The translations under genes were made by a program, and so were the position numbers. Source: Phycisphaerae bacterium (lineage in GTDB: Bacteria; Planctomycetota; Phycisphaerae; Phycisphaerales; UBA1924). Taken from it: 64,000 bases of DNA. The stretch lies in assembly GCA_030432905.1 (NCBI GenBank), contig JAUILU010000004.1:1-64000 (forward strand), written 5' to 3'. A model generated the notes under the pieces. It made no database searches. It saw only the letters and a list, made by a program, of their open reading frames with translations, and was not told where the DNA came from. Positions within the stretch are counted from its first letter, which is position 1; each line of letters begins with the position of its first letter. Below, in pieces: positions 29,573 to 39,033 of this stretch.

Positions 29573-31573
29573 TCAAGATTCGCCGGACTCCTGCAGCTTG
29601 GCGACCACCGAGAAATCCTCGAGCGTAGAAGTGTCCTGATTGACCTCAAGCTCGCCCGCGGCGATCGAACGCAGCAATCGACGCATGATTTTGCCCGAGC
29701 GGGTCTTGGGCAGGGCGTCGGTGAAGCGGATCATGTCCGGCTTGGCGATCGCGCCGATCTCCTTAGCGATGTGCTCGCGGAGCTCGGAGCGGAGGTCGTC
29801 GCTGGCGGTGAACCCCGTCGCTAGCGAGCAGAACACCGCGATGCCGGTGCCCTTGATCTCGTGGGGCATGCCGACGACCGCGGCCTCGACGATCGACGCG
29901 TGCGCGACCATCGCGCTCTCGACTTCCATTGTGCCCAGCCGGTGGCCCGAGACATTGATGACGTCATCGATTCGGCCCATGATCCAGAAGTAGCCGTCGT
30001 CGTCGCGTCGTGCGCCGTCGCCGGCGGTGTAGACGGGTTTGCCGTCGATTTTGACGGTTGACCAGTAGGTGTCGACGAACCGGTCGCGGTCGCCGTAGAC
30101 CCCGCGGAGCATGCCGGGCCAGGGCTTGCGGACGACGAGCAGGCCGCCCTCATTCGCGCCGACCTCGTTGCCATCGGCGTCAACGACAGCCGCGTCGATC
30201 CCGAAGAAAGGCTGCGTGCACGAGCCGGGCTTGGTAGGCGTGGCGCCGGGCAGGGGCGTGATCATGTGGCCGCCGGTCTCGGTCTGCCAGTAGGTGTCAA
30301 CGATCGGGCACTCGCCGCCGCCGATGACGTTGTGGTACCACATCCACGCCTCGGGGTTGATCGGCTCGCCGACGGTGCCGAGCACTTGCAGGCTCGAAAG
30401 GTCGTGCTTCTTCGGGTGCTCGTCGCCCCATTTCATGAACGCGCGGATCGCGGTTGGTGCGGTGTAGAACTGCGTGATCTTGTGGCGTTCGACGATGTCC
30501 CAGAAGCGGTCGGGTTCGGGATGGTTGGGTGCGCCCTCGTACATGAGTGTGGGCACGCGGTTTGGCATGATGCCGTAGAGAATGTAGGAGTGCCCGGTGA
30601 TCCAGCCGATGTCGGCGGTGCACCAGTACATCTGGTCGGCGTCGGGGACAAGGTTGAACGCGAACTTCGAGGTCGTGGCGGTGTAGACCATGTAGCCGCC
30701 GACGGTGTGCTGGATGCCCTTTGGTTTGCCGGTCGAACCGGAGGTGTAGAGCAGGAAGCTCATCTCCTCCGAATCCAGCGGCACGCACGGGCAGTCTTCG
30801 ATCGCGTCTTGCATGACGTCGTGCCACCAGTGGTCCCGGCCTTCGGTCCAGCCGATGCCGTTCATGCAGCGTTGTCTCGCGATGACGGTTTTAACTTTGC
30901 CCTCGCCGACGAGTTCGAGCGCTTCGTCCACGTTGTCCTTGAGGGGGACGACCGAGCCGCGGCGCCAGGCGCCGTCGCAGGTGATGACGATCTTGCTATT
31001 GGCATCCTCGATCCGGTCGGCGATGGCCTGGGCGCTGAACCCGCCGAAGATCACGCTGTGGACGGCACCGATGCGTGCGCACGCGAGCACCGCGATTGCA
31101 AGCTCCGGGATCATGCCCATATAGATGGTGACGACGTCACCCCGTCGGACGCCGTGGGCGAGAAGGACGTTAGCGAACTTCGCGGTCTCGCGCTGCAGGT
31201 CGGCGTAGGTGAGCCGAAGAATCTCCGGCCCGTTGTCTCCGACGGGCTCGCCTTCCCAGACGATGCCGACCTGATCGCCGAAACCGTCTTTGACGTGGCG
31301 GTCCACGCAGTTGTAGCAGAGGTTTGTTGTGCCCCCAACGAACCACTTGGCGTCGGGCGCTTCGTACGAGACGACAGATCGCCAGTGGTTGTACCAGTGC
31401 ATCTGCTCGGCGGCTTGCGACCAGTACGCGGCCGGGTCTTCGATCGAGCGTGCGTAGAGCTCTTTGTATTCATCGAGCGAGCCGATGTGCCACGGCGCAC
31501 CCTTGGACGGCATGGGATCGAATGAACGATCTTCGTGAAGGATGGACTCGATGTTGCCGTCGGACGTGCTCAC
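29573..31573 (-). CDS. acs: acetyl-CoA synthetase
   Basis: A 666-aa AMP-forming acetyl-CoA ligase that activates acetate. The A3 loop [14 protein letters not shown]5 YWQTETGG and A8 [15 protein letters not shown] are present. So is the [11 protein letters not shown] tail, whose Lys is acetylated in regulated homologues. The GTG at 31573 is chosen because AGGAG is 7 nt upstream and the Acs N-terminal domain ([16 protein letters not shown]) follows at normal distance. An upstream in-frame ATG at 31642 overlaps the terminator of the next operon and has no homology. Confidence 0.96.
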   Translation of the reverse strand: MSTSDGNIESILHEDRSFDPMPSKGAPWHIGSLDEYKELYARSIEDPAAYWSQAAEQMHWYNHWRSVVSYEAPDAKWFVGGTTNLCYNCVDRHVKDGFGDQVGIVWEGEPVGDNGPEILRLTYADLQRETAKFANVLLAHGVRRGDVVTIYMGMIPELAIAVLACARIGAVHSVIFGGFSAQAIADRIEDANSKIVITCDGAWRRGSVVPLKDNVDEALELVGEGKVKTVIARQRCMNGIGWTEGRDHWWHDVMQDAIEDCPCVPLDSEEMSFLLYTSGSTGKPKGIQHTVGGYMVYTATTSKFAFNLVPDADQMYWCTADIGWITGHSYILYGIMPNRVPTLMYEGAPNHPEPDRFWDIVERHKITQFYTAPTAIRAFMKWGDEHPKKHDLSSLQVLGTVGEPINPEAWMWYHNVIGGGECPIVDTYWQTETGGHMITPLPGATPTKPGSCTQPFFGIDAAVVDADGNEVGANEGGLLVVRKPWPGMLRGVYGDRDRFVDTYWSTVKIDGKPVYTAGDGARRDDDGYFWIMGRIDDVINVSGHRLGTMEVESAMVAHASIVEAAVVGMPHEIKGTGIAVFCSLATGFTASDDLRSELREHIAKEIGAIAKPDMIRFTDALPKTRSGKIMRRLLRSIAAGELEVNQDTSTLEDFSVVAKLQESGES

Positions 31574-31625
31574 TGCGTTGCTCCTGTATCCCCGCTGTGC
31601 GAGAGTGTCGGAGCAGTATAAATGA

Positions 31626-31658
31626 AAAGGCCGACACGCCATAGGGCGGCCGGCCTTT
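31626..31658 (-). terminator. terminator at the end of the pilMNOPB operon
   Basis: An 8-bp stem AAAGGCCG/CGGCCTTT encloses a 17-nt loop that can itself pair partly. TTTTCATTT follows on the minus strand, just after the pilB stop at 31679. Confidence 0.75.
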
Positions 31659-31678
31659 GTTGAAAATCGTGGGTTGGC

Positions 31679-34147
31679 TTAGTGCTCTGCGGTCACGCGC
31701 AGGACTTCGGCGACGGTTGTCACGCCCTCGGCGACTTTGTTCATGCCGTCCTGGCGGAGGCTGGCCATGCCGCGTTCGAGGCAGAGCTGGCGGAACTCGG
31801 CGACGTTCGGGTTCCGCGCGATGATGTCGCGCATCTGGTCGTCGATTGAGAGCAGCTCGTAGATACCGACTCGGCCCGAGTAGCCGATCTGGCGGCATTT
31901 GTCGCAGCCGACGGGCTGGTAGATCTGCTGACCAATAATGCCCGACAGCTCAAGGAACTCGACCTGCTCCGGCGGAGGGTCGCGGAGATCCTTGCAGTGC
32001 ACGCAGAGCTTGCGGACAAGACGCTGCGCGAGCACGGCGTTGACCGCGGCACCGACGAGGAACGGCTCAAGACCGATGTTCACAAGACGCGTCAGCGAGC
32101 TGGGCGCGTCGTTCGTGTGCAACGTCGAGAGCACCAAGTGACCGGTCAGCGCGGCCTGGATCGCAATATGCGCGGTTTCTTGGTCGCGGATCTCACCGAC
32201 CATGATGACGTCGGGGTCCTGACGCAAGAGAGCGCGGAGCACCTTCGAGAAGGTCATGCCGATCTTCTCGTGCGTCTGGGTCTGCGTGATGCCGTCGAGG
32301 TGGTATTCGATCGGGTCTTCACAGGTCGAGATGTTCAGCTTGTTCTTGTCGAGCTGACGGATCGACGAGTAGAGCGTTGTGGTTTTACCTGAACCGGTCG
32401 GGCCTGTGACGAGCACGATGCCGTGCGCCTGCTTGACCTGGTTCTTCCAGATTTCGAGCGTGGATTCCTCGAAACCGAGGTCTTCGAGTTTCACGTTGAT
32501 CGACTTGGTATCGAGGATACGCATCACGATCTTCTCGCCGACGGCGGCGGGGAGTGTCGAAACACGAAGGTCGAGCTTTCGGCCCTGCACGGTGCAGCGG
32601 ATCCGGCCGTCTTGAGGCAGGCGGCGCTCGGAGATGTCGAGGTTCGCCATGATCTTGATGCGGCTTGTGATCGCGGCGGCCATCGACGCGGGCGGGTTCA
32701 TGCTCTCAAAGAGCACGCCGTCAACACGCAGACGAACCTTGAGCTTCTTCTCGCTGGGTTCGATGTGGATATCACTGGCGCCCTCGCGGACCGCGGACTG
32801 GATGATGTAGTTCACATAGCGGATGACCGGGCTCTCGCCGGCCTGCTGCTCGAGGTCAACCGTCTGCTCGGCGGCCTGCACAACCTCGACGTCCGTCTCT
32901 TCGACGTCCTCAAGGATATCGTTGAGATCGACTTCCTGGTTCTGCTTCTCTTCGGCACCGGCACCCGCGATTTCAAGGGCGGCCTTGATGTCGTGCATCG
33001 TGGTGAGCACGAGCTTGGGAGTCGAGCAGCCGAGCTTTTGCTTGATCTCGTCGAGATCGAACGCGGCATCGGGCCTCGTCGCGGCGATGACCACGCGCGT
33101 GCCCTCGGTGCGGATCGGGAGCACGCTGTGCTCGGCGCAGTAGCCGACGCCGAGGCGCTGGAGGAGTTTGCCATCGAAGCCACCGTCGAAACCGGCGTCG
33201 AGGTTGATCCGCTCGAAGGCGAGGCCCTGGTAGTCGGCGCAGGCGGCCTGCACAACCGTTTCATCCACGCCCTGTTCGATCAGGATCTCCGCGAGCGTCT
33301 TGCCCGGGGTCTGCGCCATGACGTTCTCGGCGGCGAGGATCTGTTCCTTGCTCGCGGCGCCGTGCTCGGCGAGAACATCACCGAAGCTCTTGTTGACGTG
33401 GCCGAGCGTTTTGTCGTCGGGGACGAACAGATCGCTCAAGCCGTTGTTGCTCGCGTATCCCGTGCCGACGTTGATGACGCCGTCACCGCCGCGGCTTTGC
33501 TCGGCTTTGGGTTCTTCCGCAGGCGTGAGATCGGTCAGTGCCTGAGACTCAGCGGGCGCTGGCTCGCTTTGAACAGGCTCGGCTTGTTCTGGTTCAGCAG
33601 AATCCGGACCGGCGTTCTCCGGCTCAAAAGACTCAGCCTCTGCCGGCGTGAGATCCTGGCTCGAATCGCTGGTCAGCGGCCTTGCAACGTTGACCTCTTC
33701 AAAGCCCTGCTTGCCGATCTTGAACACGGGTGCGTGCAGATCGCCCTCGTCCTCGGCTTGCGGCGCATGTGCGGGCTCTGGGTCAGACTGGATCTCGAAC
33801 CCAGAGATCGGCTCATCGTCCTCGGTGAACGCCGCATCCGCCTCGAAGCTTTCGCCTTCTTCGTCGCGGAAGGTTTCCGAACTCAGAATGTCCTCACTCT
33901 CGTCTGATCCGGTTTCTACCTCATCGACGGGTGACTCTGCAGGCTCTTGCTCGTAGGTGTCGTCGGGCTCGATCGTCTGGAACCCAACCGGGTCTTGCGC
34001 CGGCTTGGAGTTTACAGGGCCATGATCCGCGGGCTCTGCGCGGCCAGGGTCTACGGGCGGCGCGTCGCTCTCGTCCGGTTTGGACGAAGTGCTCTGCTCG
34101 AGCCGGTTGATGCGGGCGAGGATGTCGTCGATGCTGCCGTGGGACAC
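31679..34147 (-). CDS. pilB: type IV pilus/type II secretion assembly ATPase PilB/GspE
   Basis: An 822-aa extension ATPase. The GTG at 34147 has GGAG 7 nt upstream. Residues 15 to about 230 are an acidic, Glu/Pro/Ala-rich disordered stretch unusual for PilB. A GspE N-terminal domain (from KSFGDVLAEHG, about 255) and the ATPase core follow. In the core are Walker A GPTGSGKTTT near 580, Walker B VGEIRD near 650, the His box HLVLSTLHTNDAPSS, and a tetracysteine zinc motif (CVHC near 717, CDKC near 752). Last gene of the pil operon. Confidence 0.93.
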   Translation of the reverse strand: MSHGSIDDILARINRLEQSTSSKPDESDAPPVDPGRAEPADHGPVNSKPAQDPVGFQTIEPDDTYEQEPAESPVDEVETGSDESEDILSSETFRDEEGESFEADAAFTEDDEPISGFEIQSDPEPAHAPQAEDEGDLHAPVFKIGKQGFEEVNVARPLTSDSSQDLTPAEAESFEPENAGPDSAEPEQAEPVQSEPAPAESQALTDLTPAEEPKAEQSRGGDGVINVGTGYASNNGLSDLFVPDDKTLGHVNKSFGDVLAEHGAASKEQILAAENVMAQTPGKTLAEILIEQGVDETVVQAACADYQGLAFERINLDAGFDGGFDGKLLQRLGVGYCAEHSVLPIRTEGTRVVIAATRPDAAFDLDEIKQKLGCSTPKLVLTTMHDIKAALEIAGAGAEEKQNQEVDLNDILEDVEETDVEVVQAAEQTVDLEQQAGESPVIRYVNYIIQSAVREGASDIHIEPSEKKLKVRLRVDGVLFESMNPPASMAAAITSRIKIMANLDISERRLPQDGRIRCTVQGRKLDLRVSTLPAAVGEKIVMRILDTKSINVKLEDLGFEESTLEIWKNQVKQAHGIVLVTGPTGSGKTTTLYSSIRQLDKNKLNISTCEDPIEYHLDGITQTQTHEKIGMTFSKVLRALLRQDPDVIMVGEIRDQETAHIAIQAALTGHLVLSTLHTNDAPSSLTRLVNIGLEPFLVGAAVNAVLAQRLVRKLCVHCKDLRDPPPEQVEFLELSGIIGQQIYQPVGCDKCRQIGYSGRVGIYELLSIDDQMRDIIARNPNVAEFRQLCLERGMASLRQDGMNKVAEGVTTVAEVLRVTAEH

Positions 34148-34201
34148 TGATTCACTCCTACCACCCGCGAGACTGCGCCCTGCCAAGAGCCAATGGGACC
34201 A

Positions 34202-34894
34202 TTACTTAGAATCGAGTTCGATGACGTACGTCTTGCCGTCGGCGCCGAGCGTGACCGATCGATCCTCGATCGAGAGCACGAGGAACTCCGACTCGACCAC
34301 ATCGCCGACGCGGTACGTCTTGCCGTCGATGCGAGCGAGCGAGACCCGACCGCGAAGGACCGTGTTGAGCTGGAGACCATCGACGGTGCGCTGCAGCTCA
34401 CGAGCACGGATCTCCTCGGGGGTCGGCCCCTTGGGTTCTTCCTGCTTGGGAGTTGTCATCGCGACGTCTTCGGGCTCATCGCCCTTGACGAGGATCGCCA
34501 TCTCGAACGGGTTCTTCTGTAGATCCTCGACCGGGACCTGGTTCGGGTTGTCCGAGAGTTCCAGGTCGAACAGCAGCTTGCGCTGGTGCTCCGTGTCGGT
34601 CTGGGCGGCCTTCTCGTCGACTTCGTAGTCGATCTTGACCTCATCTCCCGAGGCGAAGCCGACGCCGAGGCCCTGGTCACGCATGAACCAGAGAAGTCCG
34701 GCGCTCACCGCGAGCACGAAGCCAACGATGATGTACTGCTTCGACGGCGAGTGGCTATCGGAGGCCGAGCCGTCGAAACCGCCCGCACCAGAATCAACCT
34801 GGATCTGCTTGAACGTCGGCGAGAGCATCTGGTGCTCGCCCGAGTCCATCGGATCGTCGGCAAAGTTTGTTGGTTCAATGTCTGTAGGCATCAT
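34202..34894 (-). CDS. PilP-like (or GspC-like) single-pass periplasmic protein of the pil operon
   Basis: A 230-aa protein: 50 cytosolic residues, a transmembrane helix (about 53-70), a charged linker and a small C-terminal beta domain (LRGRVSLARIDGKTYRVGDVV, then VLSIEDRSVTLGADGKTYVI). That domain resembles the PilP/GspC homology region, which links the inner-membrane platform to the secretin. The start overlaps the pilO stop by 4 nt. PilP is normally a lipoprotein, whereas this one has a membrane helix as in GspC. The name is by position and fold pattern. Confidence 0.75.
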   Translation of the reverse strand: MMPTDIEPTNFADDPMDSGEHQMLSPTFKQIQVDSGAGGFDGSASDSHSPSKQYIIVGFVLAVSAGLLWFMRDQGLGVGFASGDEVKIDYEVDEKAAQTDTEHQRKLLFDLELSDNPNQVPVEDLQKNPFEMAILVKGDEPEDVAMTTPKQEEPKGPTPEEIRARELQRTVDGLQLNTVLRGRVSLARIDGKTYRVGDVVESEFLVLSIEDRSVTLGADGKTYVIELDSK

Positions 34895-35433
34895 GATGAT
34901 TCGCCCTCGCCTTCGAAGTAGATGCTGAGCGTGAACTCGGCCTCGAGGTGACCGTCACGGTCGCGTGACCTGATGATTTCCATGTCCGGGATGCGCGTGA
35001 TCCGGGGCATCTGCTCGAGCGCCAGCAGGAACTGGTAGAAGCCGTCGAACTCGCCCTTGAGCGTCATGTCGATCGGCTGCTCCCAGTACAGCGAGCCGCG
35101 GATCGGTGTGCCCGAGGTCATGCCGGGCTGTTCGAGACCGGACTCGATCGCCAGACGAGAAACCTCGCGGACGATGGTGTCAATCTCTTTGCCGGTCGGC
35201 AGACGCTCCTCGATCGCAGCGATGCCCTGGCGGATCTCTTCATTGGCACCCTCGAGCGTGTCGTTTCGGCTCGTGGCGACCTGAAGCTTCTCGAGCATGG
35301 CGCGCTTGTGTTCGATCTCGCGCTCGGCCTGCTCGATCTCCTGATTCTGCGGGCGGAACACCAGCCAGTAGCTGGACAGGGGCATCGCTAGCAGGATGCC
35401 CAGAAGGACAAACTCACGAATTCCAAATCGCAT
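34891..35433 (-). CDS. pilO: type IV pilus inner-membrane protein PilO
   Basis: A 180-aa protein with one N-terminal transmembrane helix (about 7-26), a coiled-coil stretch (28-75) and a ferredoxin-like domain. The domain contains IDMTLKGEFDGFYQFLLALEQMPRI, shown here only to about 20 residues as GEFDGFYQFLLALEQMPR, the typical PilO signature. Its ATG overlaps the pilN stop codon (TAATG) and its own stop overlaps the next gene, so the four genes are tightly coupled. Together with PilN it forms the periplasmic alignment complex. Confidence 0.9.
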   Translation of the reverse strand: MRFGIREFVLLGILLAMPLSSYWLVFRPQNQEIEQAEREIEHKRAMLEKLQVATSRNDTLEGANEEIRQGIAAIEERLPTGKEIDTIVREVSRLAIESGLEQPGMTSGTPIRGSLYWEQPIDMTLKGEFDGFYQFLLALEQMPRITRIPDMEIIRSRDRDGHLEAEFTLSIYFEGEGESS

Positions 35434-36815
35434 TACTCGTCCTCCTTGTCTTCGTCACCCTCGTCGGCGTCGCCGGTCGCGGGGTCTTCTGTCTCTTCAT
35501 CCGCGTCGGTCTCGACAACAGGCTCGCTGTCGTCGTCCGAGTCGGTGTCGGCTTCGGGATCAGAGAACCAGAGCTTGACCGGCTTCTCTTCACCCTCGGC
35601 TGCGGGAGTTTCCTCTTGCGCTCCGGTGTCGGCCTGATCAACCGCCTCTTCGACAGCCTCCTCGACGACTTCCTCGGCCTCGAACTCGGGCTCCTCGGAA
35701 ACCGGGTTCTCAAGAAGTTCCTGGGCGGCCTTCTCCGAGCGGACACGCTCGGCGGTCCGGGCGGCTGAACCCATCAGGTCGAACAGACCCGAGGGTGATG
35801 ACCACTTGGATTCGCTGCTGCCGAACGTCGGCATCGAGGGCATGCTGGGCACGGTGAAGACAACGTCGCCCTCCTCGGCCTCGAATTCCTCGGCGTCGCC
35901 ACCGAATTCATTGAACTCGAACACGCCTTCCGCGTCGTCCGATTCGAGCGATGAATCGAACTCCTCGGTGCCAGCATCGTTCTCGGTCTCTTCACCTTCC
36001 ACGCTCGGCGGGAGCAGCAGAGGCATCTTGGGAACGAGGCGATCCGGGGAGCGGACGTCCGGCATCTCAACCGGAGCGGGCTTCTCGACCAGGCCGCGGG
36101 CGTCGGCGTCGGTGCGGATGGTCGAGCTCAACTCGAAGCTACGCAGGAGCACGCCGTCGATCTTGGCTTCCTTAATGAACTTCAGCTCGACGTTATCAAG
36201 AAGCTCGCACTGGCGCAGGTTCTCGATGTAGTCGGCGATGTCGTCGTTGCTGAGGCCGACACCGATAATCTTGAGCGACTGGTTGTACTTCGGGATATAG
36301 ATCGAGCTCTCGGCTTCCTCTGCGTCCTTCTTGCCCTTCTTGGACTTGCTCTTGGAGCTGCCCGTGAGCGTGCGGACGCCGCTGGAGCGGCTCGACTTGC
36401 GGGACGCCTTGATCTCCTGGCTATCCAGCGAGAACTGGGTGAGCGTGACGTCCTTTGGCATGCGGCTGACAAGCTCGGCAAACAGCACCGACCTCGGCAC
36501 GCGCTCGACCAGAGCGGCGGTCACCTCGGCCTTGGTCACCATCTCGGCGCGCTGCTTCTCGAGCTCCTTGAGCTCTTCGATCTTCTCCGCCTCGCGGACA
36601 TACATCGCGTTGATCGAGCGCTGCTCGTCACGGACGCCCATCCAGCGGCGGTTGGTCGCGAAGAAGGCTGCAACCACGGCGAGCATCATCACACCGAACA
36701 GTGTGAGACTCAGCATGTTTGCACGGCGTTCGCCCTTGGACTTCACGTAGTCTTCAGGCAGAAAGCTGTCCTGATTCCACGCGTCTAGCGGCTTTGTTAC
36801 ATCGCTCTCGCTCAT
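35433..36815 (-). CDS. pilN: type IV pilus protein PilN with long acidic C-terminal extension
   Basis: A 460-aa protein starting at the ATG preceded by GGGGGAAG. A PilM-binding motif SFLPEDYV is near 18, the transmembrane helix at about 36-57, a coiled coil to about 90 and a PilN ferredoxin-like domain to about 230 with a Lys/Ser-rich insertion. From about 245 to the end the chain is very acidic and low complexity (Glu, Asp, Ser, Pro), roughly doubling the size of a normal PilN. Its topology places this tail in the periplasm. Confidence 0.88.
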   Translation of the reverse strand: MSESDVTKPLDAWNQDSFLPEDYVKSKGERRANMLSLTLFGVMMLAVVAAFFATNRRWMGVRDEQRSINAMYVREAEKIEELKELEKQRAEMVTKAEVTAALVERVPRSVLFAELVSRMPKDVTLTQFSLDSQEIKASRKSSRSSGVRTLTGSSKSKSKKGKKDAEEAESSIYIPKYNQSLKIIGVGLSNDDIADYIENLRQCELLDNVELKFIKEAKIDGVLLRSFELSSTIRTDADARGLVEKPAPVEMPDVRSPDRLVPKMPLLLPPSVEGEETENDAGTEEFDSSLESDDAEGVFEFNEFGGDAEEFEAEEGDVVFTVPSMPSMPTFGSSESKWSSPSGLFDLMGSAARTAERVRSEKAAQELLENPVSEEPEFEAEEVVEEAVEEAVDQADTGAQEETPAAEGEEKPVKLWFSDPEADTDSDDDSEPVVETDADEETEDPATGDADEGDEDKEDE

Positions 36816-36855
36816 GAGCTTCCCCCGGGCGTTTCGCGCCCGCACCTTTCACTTC

Positions 36856-38037
36856 CTACAGATCCGTTGGACACACCGAGAGCCCAAGCGCTGCGGCCCA
36901 GCCGGGCAGCGGTGCGTTGATCTCGACACCTTTAGATGGCTCTTTCCCGCTCTTGCTGATCGCGCCGAGCGGGTCGCCTGTTTGAACCGCGACACGGACC
37001 GTGCTCGCCAGGCGCCGGCACAGTCCGAGATTTGTTGATTCGCCGCCCGTGAATACCGCACGCTCGACCGGTTGGTTCGGGAACAGGTTGCGGTGGTAAC
37101 GGATGCACAGCGCAACCTCGTCCGAGAGAATCTCGAACGCCTCGTCAAGATCCGGCATGACGCTCGGAGTCTTGTGGCTGCTGACTGCTGATTCTGCTTT
37201 CGAGTTGAGCGAGCCGAGCGACATCACCGGGGCACGATTGACACCCGTGAACTCCGCGTCGTTGCGTCGCGCCTCGTGCGCCCGCGCGATGCTGACCTTC
37301 CACTTGCTCGCGAGCGACTTGTCGAGCGCCCGGCCGCCGTAGTCGAACGTGCGGGCGAACATGAGCCTGCCGCCCCGACCGATTGTTGCTTTGGTCGATC
37401 CGAAACCGAGATCGAGGTACAGAGTAGTTGCGTTCTCTGGTGCCGCCCCCACCGCATTGAAGCCGGCGAGCGAGGCGAGCGATTCTGGCTGAACACCCAC
37501 GGGCTCGAGCTTGCTCGCGTGGAGCGAACGCATCAGGACATCAACAGTGGACCGGGCGGTGGCCATGCCGATGACTTCGATCTTGCCTTGGTCCGCGCCG
37601 ACTGGCCCCACCGCGATGTGGCGGAGCACCAGCATGTTCGGATCGCAGCCGAGCTGCGACGCGAGCGTGATCTTGGTTGCCGACTCGATCGAGGCAGGGT
37701 TGCCCTTTGACACCTGTAGGTGCTTGCAGAACGTGAACGAGACCGGGAGCAGGCAGACGGCGCGCTTGCCCTTGAAGCCGGCGCCGCGGATAAGAGCGGG
37801 CAGCTGCTCGGTCTGGTAGCTGAGGCGTGCGGCCGGGTCGTCGAAGAGTTCATCCGGAGTATCGAGCGCCGCGGCTGCGATCAGGCCCGGCTTGTCGGCG
37901 CCGGTCACCTGAAGCACCTTCAGTGCGCTTGTGCCGAAGTCCACCGCGATCGGTCGCGGCTGGCGCGAGAGCGAAGGCGCACTGGATCGCCCACGCTTCT
38001 GTTTCAAGGCTGAAAACGACGCTCTGGGCATCGACAT
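36856..38037 (-). CDS. pilM: type IV pilus assembly protein PilM
   Basis: A 393-aa actin-like ATPase fold protein, first gene of the second pil operon. Motifs: AVDFGTSALKVLQV (about 31), DLGFGSTKATIGRGGRLMFARTFDYGG, quoted in part as DLGFGSTKATIGRGG near 225, and FTGGESTNLGLCRRLA near 345. Unlike the copy at 6318 it ends without a membrane segment, and PilN is a separate gene 40 nt downstream. It forms the cytosolic ring that docks PilN. A hairpin with AGCCCGG/CCGGGGCT at 38062-38082 lies in the leader or ends the upstream mqnB gene. Confidence 0.92.
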   Translation of the reverse strand: MSMPRASFSALKQKRGRSSAPSLSRQPRPIAVDFGTSALKVLQVTGADKPGLIAAAALDTPDELFDDPAARLSYQTEQLPALIRGAGFKGKRAVCLLPVSFTFCKHLQVSKGNPASIESATKITLASQLGCDPNMLVLRHIAVGPVGADQGKIEVIGMATARSTVDVLMRSLHASKLEPVGVQPESLASLAGFNAVGAAPENATTLYLDLGFGSTKATIGRGGRLMFARTFDYGGRALDKSLASKWKVSIARAHEARRNDAEFTGVNRAPVMSLGSLNSKAESAVSSHKTPSVMPDLDEAFEILSDEVALCIRYHRNLFPNQPVERAVFTGGESTNLGLCRRLASTVRVAVQTGDPLGAISKSGKEPSKGVEINAPLPGWAAALGLSVCPTDL

Positions 38038-38212
38038 CCCCGACCATTCTGTGACATCGAAAGCCCGGCACGCACCGGGGCTATGACGTCAATTCACTCA
38101 GAGCGCTTATCGGCGCAGGGGATAGCCCTGTTGAGGTGAGCACGGATCGGCGGCAGATTCCCTGCACTGCCGGGCCGCGCCAAACGGAACTGTGGATATA
38201 TGGAACGTCCGA

Positions 38213-38911
38213 TCAGCCGAAGTCGATGTCCGATATCTGCTTGGCGATCTCGCCCAGCCTCGTCATCGCCGGTCCGATAGCCCACTGCTGCGACTCGCGG
38301 TCGCCCGTGGTGTTGCTGATGACCCGGATCTCGGCTGCCGGCACATTCGCGTGTCGGCACGCGAGCATGACCGCGGCCCCCTCCATGCACTCCGCTCCAC
38401 CCCCGGTTCGCCGACGGATCCGGGTCGCTAGGTCATCACGCCCTGAACACGTCGAGACCGTCGCGATAACCACCTCGGCCGAGACCAGCCCGAGAAGCCG
38501 GTCCCGGAGGTGCTGGCTTGGGGACAGGCCTGTGCTGTCGTCGCCTTTGTATAGAGGAAAGCCCATCGCTCGGCAGTCGAGAAAGCCGTTGGTGGTTTCG
38601 ACGCCCTCGTCGGCAAAGACAGACTTCGAGGCGAGGACGGTCTGACCGAGTTCGAGGCCGCTGCCGGGGAACGCCCCGGCGATGCCGAGATTAACGACAC
38701 GTTTGACTGTATTGCGCGCGAGCACCCGCGCGACCCGAGCCGCGGCGTTGGCTTTGCCGATCCCGGTTTGCAGGACCCAAACAGAGTTGGAAATCCGATA
38801 GAGTGATCCGTCTGACGCATCTTGCGCGTCGCCCGCATCGAACAACGCACCGACGGCGGTGACTTCATTCTCGGCAGCGACGACCAGAAGTGTCTCGATA
38901 CAATCAGGCAT
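38213..38911 (-). CDS. mqnB: futalosine hydrolase
   Basis: A 232-aa nucleoside phosphorylase-fold enzyme that splits futalosine to dehypoxanthine futalosine in the alternative menaquinone pathway. Motifs: TGIGKANAAA, NLGIAGAFPGSGLELG, ADEGVET, VSTCSGRDD and MEGAAVMLACRHANVPAAE, which together distinguish MqnB from MTA/SAH nucleosidases. No other mqn gene is in the window. TAGGAT ends 6 nt before the ATG and can be read either as a -10 for a leaderless mRNA or as an AGGA ribosome site. Confidence 0.9.
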   Translation of the reverse strand: MPDCIETLLVVAAENEVTAVGALFDAGDAQDASDGSLYRISNSVWVLQTGIGKANAAARVARVLARNTVKRVVNLGIAGAFPGSGLELGQTVLASKSVFADEGVETTNGFLDCRAMGFPLYKGDDSTGLSPSQHLRDRLLGLVSAEVVIATVSTCSGRDDLATRIRRRTGGGAECMEGAAVMLACRHANVPAAEIRVISNTTGDRESQQWAIGPAMTRLGEIAKQISDIDFG

Positions 38912-39033
38912 CTGCCGATCCTATCAGATCGATCCGTCGCGGCCTGAACCGGCTTGATCCGAACCGGTACAAAGTGGCAGGATCCATCACCAGGGGCGGC
39001 GGCATCGGCTCGTTGTCTGTTAGGAGCATCCAA

